A stretch of 64,000 bases of DNA from Siphonodentalium dalli (lineage: Eukaryota > Mollusca > Scaphopoda > Gadilida > Siphonodentaliidae): assembly GCA_032622095.1 (NCBI GenBank), contig CP136065.1:241655530-241719529 (forward strand). The letters are read 5' to 3'. This document shows, piece by piece, positions 56,780 through 64,000 of the stretch (its first letter is position 1; each line of letters starts with the position of its first letter). Below the pieces are notes generated by a model, which saw nothing but the letters and a program-made list of their open reading frames with translations, made no database searches and was not told the DNA's origin. Both the position numbers and the translations under genes were made by a program.

Positions 56780-56848
56780 GCCAATGCATTCTCTTATATA
56801 TGCGAGTCGATCATAGGTCGCCTCGCATATATAAGAGAATGCATTGGC
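56780..56848. repeat. Hairpin module, copy 9
   Basis: As copy 1, with GAGTCGATCATAGG in the loop side. Confidence 0.9.
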
Positions 56849-57068
56849 CTAACAATTTTTTATTATTTTTTTTAAATAAATGTTTCTTACAATTTTTAGG
56901 ACATAAAATAAAAAAAACATCCATTACCCTGCAGGGAGCCCCACACATATATAGAATCACCGAGAAGAGTGTCGTCTGCTCATGTTTGTCTGGGGCTCTG
57001 TATGGGTGAAATTATAAAATTGTTAAAGAATACAAGACAAAATTATTAAAATTGTAAAAAATTGTTAG

Positions 57069-57137
57069 GCCAATGCATTCTCTTATATATGCGAGGCGAC
57101 CCATGGTCGACTCGCATATATAAGAGAATGCATTGGC
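57069..57137. repeat. Hairpin module, copy 10
   Basis: As copy 1, with CGACCCATGGTCGAC at the apex. Confidence 0.9.
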
Positions 57138-57199
57138 ACAGGGTAAAAAAATCCCGACTTCCGACTGGATTTGATATGGCGGGTCACATATAAGAAATG

Positions 57200-57342
57200 A
57201 ACGGCGGTTTCAATGTGGTCATGGGATTTTGACCGCGAGAAAAATTCAGCAAACTGCATGAACCCCGAAGGGGTTCATGCGGAGTTTGCTGATTTTTTAT
57301 CGCGGTCAAACCCCATGACCACGTTGAATCCGCCGTTTATTA
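57200..57342. repeat. ~140-bp hairpin with a GAAG apex
   Basis: AACGGCGGTTTCAATGTGGT, CATGGGATTTTGACCGCG and CAGCAAACT, ending TGCATGAACCCC, pair with GGGGTTCATGC through to GAATCCGCCGTT. The apex is GAAG, and the arms of about 68 bp have only small mismatches and gaps. It starts 12 bp after the element at 56729-57188. Confidence 0.9.
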
Positions 57343-57394
57343 TTTATATTTATATACTTACGCTATTTAAAACACTTCTCCAAATATGTCCGTT

Positions 57395-57600
57395 ATTTCG
57401 TCAAAAACACTTTTTCAAATATCTCCGTTATTTCGATTATAAAAATAATTTCCTATTTCTATATTTCGCTCTATATTTCGCCCTATTTCGCTATTTCGTT
57501 GTATTTTCCTATTTCGATTTTTCGTACTATTTCGCTGTATTTTCATATTTCGCTTTTTCGTTGTATTTCATATTTCGATAATTCGCTATATTTGACATAT
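57395..57600 (+). repeat. TATTTCG-rich degenerate short repeat
   Basis: ATTTCG recurs more than 15 times at irregular 8-20 bp spacing (CTATTTCG, GTATTTTC and similar). It is not a strict satellite. Confidence 0.8.
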
Positions 57601-57811
57601 TATGGGATATGGGATTATATGATAACCAACATTATGATAGTCAATCGAACATCTCGTGCCACCCGTGCTCGCGATTAGATGCCACTAGCCATCCAATCGT
57701 GATCTTTCGAACCTCGATTACATATTGTTTGCTATCAAATCCTTGGCGTATTGGCTGACTAGATACTCAAGCAGTCGTTAATATCCGACAATCCCCGGTG
57801 ATTTCCGGGAC
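57601..57811. other. No recognised feature
   Basis: I see no gene or repeat. Confidence 0.35.
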
Positions 57812-57884
57812 CAATGTGTTCATAAACCTATGAACGACATTGGAAGTGACGTCACGTTACGTTCATAGGTTTATGAACGCATTG
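57812..57884. repeat. 73-bp hairpin
   Basis: CAATGTGTTCATAAACCTAT and GAACG pair with CGTTCATAGGTTTATGAACG and CATTG around a loop that contains TGACGTCACG. The TGACGTCA at the apex is itself palindromic and matches the CRE consensus. Confidence 0.85.
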
Positions 57885-58984
57885 AATAAGGGGGCGTGTC
57901 TACCGTAACGCTATGGGGAAATCGGAAGAGATATTAGGGGTATGTAAATATATAAGTATGAATGCATGTATTGGCCATCGGAACCCGACACGAGCGACAA
58001 ATTATTGTGTTTAATCTGATAGACTATACGCCGCTTTTTAATTTTAGCTTTTGTGTACTATTCTCCTTGGAAATGTCAACCTGACATATAACATTAACAT
58101 TAGTTGGAAACTTCACACCACCAAAACATGTTGAAATTGTTCTCATCAAAGTAATTTGATTCTGCAACCAGTAATTTATTGTTTTTAAATCAACAGTCAA
58201 AACTTTGGATTAAAATGACCATCAGTAGGAAATTTTCCAACTTTATGGGGTGTCATATTGGTAATTTCCAACAATGGAAAGTGTGGTGAAGTACCAGTTG
58301 GAAAGGTCCAAATTGAAAACTTCAAGGTGGACACCCCCAACGAAGACCCCAAGCCACGTCCTTGGTTATATATAAGTCATTAGGAGATCACGCATGATTG
58401 AGCATAGTCTACTTTGATTACAAATGACTCAGCGGGCTCACCAATGTCGATGAGATTGAGGCATTATATCGCTTCCTATCGTTAATATTTTATGTAGTGC
58501 ATTATGGTCAGGTTGGATCCATAACAGAATGTATGATATTGCGTGACACAACACCGGCGAGAAAATTATGAGTTATTAGTATCCACCATGATTCACAATC
58601 GATAGGCATCGGACTGCAGGAATGCCCATGTCATCGCTTCATATCTTAGAATCCGAGAGATCATTATAATTACGATGTTCAAGACTCCGAGATTTTGGTC
58701 AAAATAGACTCAAGGCATTCGAAGTATAGGCTCATGCGAAATAACATAACAATCTGTGCAAAACAGCTACCATCAACGTGTATACATAAAACTATAGATT
58801 GATTCTCAGATAATAAGATTTCGCATGTCAAAACATTTGCTATGTAAACATTACTGTTACAGTATAATTACCGGTTAAAGTTGTCCAATAAGAGACATGT
58901 ATAATTAATTTAATCAACATTTGACCGGTAAACATTGGAAAATGTCAAAACATCGAAAAATATTCTGAAAATAATAATCATTTT
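57885..58984. other. No recognised gene
   Basis: The region 58080-58325 is distantly related to 53905-54153 (CAGTTGGAAAG phrases). Otherwise it is unannotated AT-rich sequence. Confidence 0.35.
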
Positions 58985-59063
58985 TGATTGGGTGGGATTC
59001 GAACCCCGGCCGTGATGACGAGCGCGCCTTGGCGTCCGAAGTCAATACCACACGGCCACCAGG
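58985..59063 (-). tRNA. tRNA-like sequence, probably a tRNA-derived SINE head or tRNA pseudogene
   Basis: On the minus strand the sequence reads GGTGGCCGTGTGGTATTGAC, an A-box-like stretch. About 30 bases later comes GGGGTTCGAATCCCACCC, which contains a perfect B box GGTTCGAATCC (58995-59005 on the plus strand). Total length fits a tRNA. However, the T stem pairs poorly outside three G-C pairs, I cannot close a convincing acceptor stem and no clear anticodon loop is visible. A decayed tRNA or the 5' part of a tRNA-derived SINE is more likely than a working tRNA. Confidence 0.5.
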
Positions 59064-59772
59064 AATTTCCACTTGTCCCCAAAAATGTTACCAAAATGTT
59101 TAAACATGCGAAATTTGGAGAATAATATTGTTGTGTCACGCAATAGTGAATCTATCAGAACAACGGTTATTTCTTTCCCTACGGTCCACTATACATATAG
59201 TTAAGATGTTTTTATAGACATATATTTTTTGGCATATTTACCAACTGCATGCGAGTGCCATGTATCCCTTTAAACGCTATTGACTCATCACCCCAAATCG
59301 GCAAAAGGTGATAGCTAGAGCATGCCCCCTCCTCGTATTCAGTTATTTCCCCTGAACCTAGAAAGGCATAAGAAAGGGAAACGTTTCATGCGTTTGCATG
59401 TGAGTGGCGAGTGGTCGAGTTAGAGAAAAGAGAGGTTCATTCAGGATGTCCAGTCCACATCACCAGCGTTTCTTACTCCGAAGAAATTTCCACTTGTCGT
59501 AAAAAATATTACCAAAATGGCACCAATACAGTATGTATATATATATGCCAAATGAAATATAGCGACAGAAATATCGATCTAGATCGTACTCATGGACAAA
59601 TTCACTTCATTTTGACATAATGATGGTGTCACCCCTCTCTCCTGATTAATAATATATTAATAACAAGCTCACGCAACGTCATGGGTTGTTAATATATGAA
59701 TTGTAGGTTGATATAAAACCATGGGTTACATTTTGACTTGTTGAATCAAATTGTTGTGCATTCGATGGATCC
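59064..59772. other. No recognised gene; short duplicated phrase
   Basis: GGAATTTCCACTTGTCCCCA with AAAATGTTACCAAAATG (59062-59099) has a second copy near 59484-59520. This suggests that the tRNA-like sequence belongs to a longer dispersed repeat. Confidence 0.4.
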
Positions 59773-59786
59773 ATGTACATGTACAT

Positions 59787-61500
59787 ACATACACGGGTCA
59801 GTAGATCAATCAACTTAACATGCGTTCTCTGTAATGTATTAGAATCTTTCATAAGAGATGCCATAGTGAAATTTATGTTGGAGTACAATCTTTTCAGCCA
59901 GTGTCGGCACGGGTTTAGATCAAAGCGTAACTGTCGGACACAGCTGTTGGAATACATTAAGGGTGCAGTTGGAAAGTTGGACCCCAACGGAAACCCTACT
60001 ATCCCCGCTGAACACATTGTTCCATTTTGGAAGTACCCCGATCAATTCTCACTCAATCGCTATCAGATGTAGATGTCATAAGGTTTATACAGAGTACCAA
60101 ATCGATCGACAGTTCTTATCGAGAACCATATATTATCCGAGCTTGTGTATACCATGACTATATAGCTAAATCTAATCCAATAATCAAATAAATAGATGCA
60201 TCAGATCGAATTATTTATCTAGAGAAAGCCATTATTCACAGACAATCACAGTCCAATAACATCGAAAATTGGATAAGATTCCCCAGCGCATATATCGAGC
60301 ATACACGAATCATATGTCCCAGATACACCCCTGGATAAGTGGTCATACTAATTTGCTATGATGTTGGTGGTCTTGTTAATTTGCTATGATGCTGGTAGGG
60401 CAAACTGAAGCCGTTACGAAAAAGTACCGTTATTGTTTTTCTTAAGTTGTCTTTTTCGCGGTGTTCTAACTCAAATGAGTCTTAAATGGTGATACTTTAT
60501 TTTATTCCCATTTATTATTAACACATACTCATACGGCATATACTTCAATAATGTCTGAATACATTGAAGACATAACCAAGTAATTAGAAGCCAATAGCCC
60601 CATTGATTCCATTTATCTAGATATTCACAAGGGTATACGGACATTTCCCAACATTCGTCTGGAACGCAAACTCTGAACATATGGTATATCAGATGGCATA
60701 TTGGATTCGTGTCTTCTTAGAGGATAGAAAGCAACGCGTTGTTGTGCAGGATGCTTGTTCCACCCTTTCGTGCGTAAAGAGTGGAGTTCAGGGCGGTCTA
60801 TTGTGACCCGTGTTATTTCTATACTGCATGCACATAACCGATATACCAGACGACCTTGTGTGCTCTTGCAAAACTTTCGCTGATGACAGGAAGATCTATG
60901 GTTCGCCAAGAGTCTGCATATATATATATATCGTATATGTAAATGGTCCAATGACTGGCAGCTAAAGTTTAATAGTGAAAAAATGCACATTATCTATTTT
61001 TGAACACAACAACCCAATAAATCCATTACGTGACAGGCACCAGGATCAGACTGCCGATTCTGCGATCTGTATTCGAAAAGGATCTTGGTGTATAATATAC
61101 AGACGAAAACCTGAAATTTGACCAACAGATAAACGAGGCCATCAATAAATCAAACCGAATTCTATACACTATAAAACATTCCTTTGAGTACAAGGAGAAG
61201 GACATACTGGTGAAGACACTATTACAAATTAAAAAATAAAAAAAGTCTATTATACGGCCGACTTTTGAACACTGTGAGCAATATCTACCTGCTCAAGCAC
61301 TCGAGAGCCATAGAGACATCCAGAGACGTGCCACCACAATGATAGCTACATTTTGGAATATGACCTACCGCGACGGCCTCTTAAAACAGGTCTCACGTCC
61401 CTTAAACACAGGCGAACTCGAGGGGACAGGACCGAGGTACATGTATATAAGATCACACACGACAAATATATATAACATAAACAGACCTCGAAACAATTAA
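59787..61500 (+). pseudogene. LINE reverse transcriptase pseudogene, frameshifted, with an insertion
   Basis: In order: SINLTCVLCNVLESFIRD and HGFRSKRNCRTQLLEYI (RT motifs 1-2, 59805-59958), then the 598-bp insertion, then SPIDSIYLDIHKGIRTFPNI (the motif A region, expected YLDF-KAFD). Next come WIRVFLEDRKQRVVVQDACS and VKSGVQGGLL (motif B, expected SGVPQGS-LGP), then DIPDDLVCSCKTFADDRKIY, in which FADD at 60876-60887 is the catalytic motif C. Later the downstream WSNDWQLKFNSEKMH, NKSNRILYTIKHSFEYKEKD and QRRATTMIAT regions follow in alternating frames. This is the standard RT plan of CR1/Jockey-type non-LTR elements. Stops and frameshifts make it non-functional. The 5' endonuclease domain is not present. 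Confidence 0.88.
59959..60556 (+). mobile_element. 598-bp insertion in the LINE, with 9-bp duplication
   Basis: GAATACATT occurs at 59950-59958 and 60557-60565. The LINE reading QLLEYI continues as EYIEDITK on the other side, so the insertion point is well defined. The inserted sequence starts AAGGGTGCAGTTGGAAAGTT and includes a half GGTCCTGCTAAT-type arm near 60342-60430. It has no obvious terminal inverted repeat. A second copy of most of it is at 56034-56543. Confidence 0.75.
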
Positions 61501-62306
61501 TGTAATAAATGTATAATGTTAATAATTTGTGCACAAGCTTGCAATTATTATTACACGTTTGAACATTCGCTTTAAGAACTTGAACACAATAGCGGACATT
61601 GATGGCAACACTTTAAGTGTTAACAGTTTTGAACACCATTCACGCGTTCAAGATATGTTGCATTTTTGGCGCTCAAATGATGAACACTATAGTTCTAACA
61701 GTGCGTTACCCCCTGAAGGGTTTGGTATCATTTGATCGACTAATAAGCGTGCGTATTTGAAGTTCAGGACCGCGAATGTACTAAACACGCTTTGTTCGCT
61801 TCGGGGATATAACTTCACGGGTCGTTTGTTCGAGGTTACACATTTCATTAATATGCATAATTGCATATTTGAGGTGAGCTTGTTGTGTGTCATTTATTAG
61901 CCGTACGTACTTCTTTGCAATGCAAATCCAACTTAATAACTGCGAGATATATGATGCGACATATTTAGAGTAGTATTCGTACGTGCAGTGACCTTTAATG
62001 ACACATATCAATTCATTCATAAATTTTTTTTAAGTTGTAACTTTATGACAGCATTGATGTAAGTGTTACGACGAATCAAGATAACCGACTTAAACTTCTA
62101 CATGAAGGATTGGACGAGTTTGAAATTCCACACATACCATTGTTACAACCCGAACCATTCCCTTAAAGTATGTCATTTACATAGCAAACTAATGGTATAT
62201 TGTTAAATTTATGGTGAACAATATAATTTCATCATCGTTATATTAACCTGTATATTCGGTTTCTATTCGCGGGGTTGTCTTCGTCGCGTCTTCCCCTTCC
62301 TTGAGT
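61501..62306. other. No recognised gene
   Basis: No frame with a recognisable motif is present. The frames at 61529-61735 and 61687-62020 are unassigned. Confidence 0.35.
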
Positions 62307-62400
62307 TACGGAATTCTTGGAAGATATATACCTGTCTTGAGTAGTTCTTGGAGGATATATACCTGTCTTGAGTAGTTCTTGGAGGATATATACCTGCTTT
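62307..62400 (+). repeat. 31-bp tandem repeat, 3 copies
   Basis: TTCTTGGAGGATATATACCT followed by GTCTTGAGTAG repeats three times. The first unit has GGAAG and the third ends in CTTTTGGG. Confidence 0.9.
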
Positions 62401-62789
62401 TGGGTTGTTGTATGATATTCAGTCAGAAGGTATGTCTGTTATTATTGTTTGAATATGACTTCCGTTTTAAAGGACGCCAATTTTCCGGTATATACCATAT
62501 ATAGGTGAATGGAATTATAAATGAAAGCAACCTCTTTTATAATACATTACACACATCACAAATACCGTCACAAGAACTGTCACAAAGTGATATCAGCAGG
62601 GCAGAATTAATTTCTTCTTGGGACGCAAATTTCAGTTGCAATGTGATTCTAACTACTACGATATATGTGTAATGACTGTCCTATCAGCATATACGACATT
62701 ATACACAGAAACAACTAATTATATATGTATACCACCTGAGAATATAATGAATGTCCGGTATGGCTTGCTGTCGGGTATTTGCATTTACA
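62401..62789. other. No recognised gene
   Basis: AT-rich interval before the truncated MITE. The 95-codon plus frame from 62618 runs into the hairpin module and is not credible. Confidence 0.4.
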
Positions 62790-62815
62790 TTGTGATAGTT
62801 ACAGTTATGCCCTGT

Positions 62816-62884
62816 GCCAATGCATTCTCTTATATATGCGAGTCGACCATAGGTCGCCTCGCATATATAAGAGAATGCATTGGC
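62816..62884. repeat. Hairpin module, copy 11
   Basis: As copy 1; perfect arms. Confidence 0.9.
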
Positions 62885-62963
62885 CTAAAAATAATATTTT
62901 TTTAACACTTTTTACCATTTTTACTTACATTCTTTAACAATTTTATAATTTTTAATGTGTTAA

Positions 62964-63032
62964 GCCAATGCATTCTCTTATATATGCGAGGCGACCTATG
63001 GTCGACTCGCATATATAAGAGAATGCATTGGC
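62964..63032. repeat. Hairpin module, copy 12
   Basis: As copy 1; perfect arms. Followed by CATGGCCC instead of CAGGGCCC. Confidence 0.9.
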
Positions 63033-63062
63033 ACATGGCCCTTCTGTTGGGTAAAGGGTTAA

Positions 63063-64000
63063 TGGATTATGAATGCGGAGTAGAATTGAGCATCGAGATG
63101 CACAAAGTCACCCGCGGTGGTCATTTTGTATTCTAAATTCCAACTAATAAACAGCTTGTGTAATGTCAAGCGTCCAGCATTTATCAACTCTGCATAACAG
63201 AAGCACGTATACGTTGACTGCCATGATTATTATAATTTAGTGGATTATGCGTGCATGTAGAATTGTACATGAATATATATCGCGTCTCAGTGACAATAAT
63301 CACCTTTTGAGCAATTGGTTTAAAATACTAACCGATTTGTTCAGAATGGGGTGACTCGAGTAGTGACGAGACTGTCTCCTTGAGACTTGGACTTGGGAAC
63401 TTGTGGATTGGAGTGATTTACGAATTATACAGTTTGATATGTAGCAACCATATATGCTCGTATTTTGCTCGCCCAGGTGCATTGTTAGTTCGCCTGGGGT
63501 TAGCGTTTGTTAATTTCACATTTGTATAATCGGAAATAAAGATTTGCATCGGTATACGACTATTTGCGTCCCAGCTATATTCTCCGCTGTGACAGAACAC
63601 ACACAATACTACGATTAGAATACGCATAACATATGTTAGAAACGCTCTTCAAAATTATAGGACTATACGAACGCCCTTTATCATATGTGATCTGTTTATT
63701 TTTCCAGACATATACGGGCGTATGATACGGCGTCCATGACGTTCCCCTCCCAATTGATTTACATGATCCATCCCTGTTAATGTTTACACTCCTATACGTA
63801 TATACATTGGCGCTGTGCATGAATGGAGGACATTGGTTGGTTGATATCACGTGGCGGATTTGTTTCGGTTCATTGCAAGTACTCCCATACCCCCTGACTA
63901 TACCATGCTCGCACAGTTCAACACTGATCTAGAACGACACGAGTGTGTTAATGGGTTTGTTGATATGGAACGAGTGCTAACGCGGAAGGAGAAACGTGTG
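63063..64000. other. No recognised gene
   Basis: Minus-strand frames at 63300-63850 have no motif that I know. No array or inverted repeat is visible. Confidence 0.35.

Larger units (their letters stand above)
56729..57188. mobile_element. TGTGACCCGCC palindromic element with two hairpin modules, full copy
   Basis: The ends are TGTGACCCGCCATATCAAAT and its reverse complement, flanked by TATA on both sides. Hairpin modules lie at 56780-56848 and 57069-57137. The middle contains GAGCCCCACACATATATAGA, as in the 27277 half copy; the 11186 copy carries this stretch inverted. Confidence 0.88.
62790..63062. mobile_element. Truncated copy of the 1334/40726 MITE
   Basis: The right terminus TGTTGGGTAAAGGGTTAA is intact. 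The left side begins abruptly at ACATTGTGATAGTTACAGTT and so lacks its TIR. Hairpin modules lie at 62816-62884 and 62964-63032. Confidence 0.85.

Noticed and set aside
57395-57600. Interstitial telomere-like repeat (TATTTCG)
   Set aside because: Spacing is irregular and the motif is not TTAGGG or another standard telomere repeat.
60625-60990. 121-codon minus-strand frame
   Set aside because: It is antisense to the plus-strand LINE reverse transcriptase, which has clear motifs.

Overview
This window is eukaryotic and looks like a repeat-rich, gene-poor stretch of an animal genome. It is AT-rich with no operon structure and no rRNA. I found no open frame that I can assign to an intact host protein. 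The recognisable coding matter is degraded retrotransposon sequence: a Penelope-like element, and fragments of several non-LTR (LINE) elements. These, together with TTAA-flanked MITEs, foldback elements, poly-G runs and many tandem arrays, suggest a marine invertebrate. A mollusc is my best guess, but the species is not determinable from the sequence alone.

Layout. Positions 1-10.8 kb hold palindromic MITEs (732-972, 1334-1733, 5490-6080), a 65-bp minisatellite (2273-3328), a nested hairpin element carrying a 478-bp long-TIR insertion with a 9-bp target duplication (6870-7450), an inverted-repeat element (8832-9351) and an 18-bp array (10353-10728). Positions 10.85-12.92 kb are a minus-strand Penelope-like element (RT plus GIY-YIG remnants), broken by a hairpin MITE and by a tandem expansion of its own coding sequence. 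Positions 13.4-27 kb hold an 82-bp satellite, a foldback MITE, a MITE insertion that can be compared with a nearby empty paralogue (17947-18161), a 47-bp array, a LINE tail, about 1 kb of trinucleotide repeats and a second LINE fragment. Positions 27.58-32.43 kb are a 68-bp satellite of about 71 units with visible higher-order structure.

Positions 34030-40111 form one very large foldback element of 6,082 bp. It has long inverted arms, a 42-bp minisatellite core that flips orientation at a central hairpin, and a 3-bp flanking duplication. It splits a minus-strand copy of a dispersed repeat whose uninterrupted copies lie at 45, 47.5, 48.7 and 51.5 kb. Positions 40.7-53.3 kb are a mosaic of segmental duplications of that dispersed repeat (possibly a decayed Tc1/mariner-like transposon), a TTAA-flanked MITE family, a ~155-bp repeat family and half copies of the GGTCCTGCTAAT inverted-repeat family. 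Positions 53.7-57.9 kb hold 19/20-bp and 31-bp arrays, a double-hairpin element, another hairpin-module MITE and two perfect-looking hairpins. Near 59 kb there is a tRNA-like/SINE head on the minus strand. Positions 59.77-61.5 kb are a plus-strand LINE reverse transcriptase pseudogene containing a 598-bp insertion with a 9-bp duplication.

The unifying theme is a 69-bp near-perfect hairpin module found 12 times. It sits inside three element families whose terminal repeats are otherwise unrelated. Nothing here forms a host pathway. The biology is that of nested mobile elements, foldback structures and the birth of tandem arrays from pre-existing sequence.
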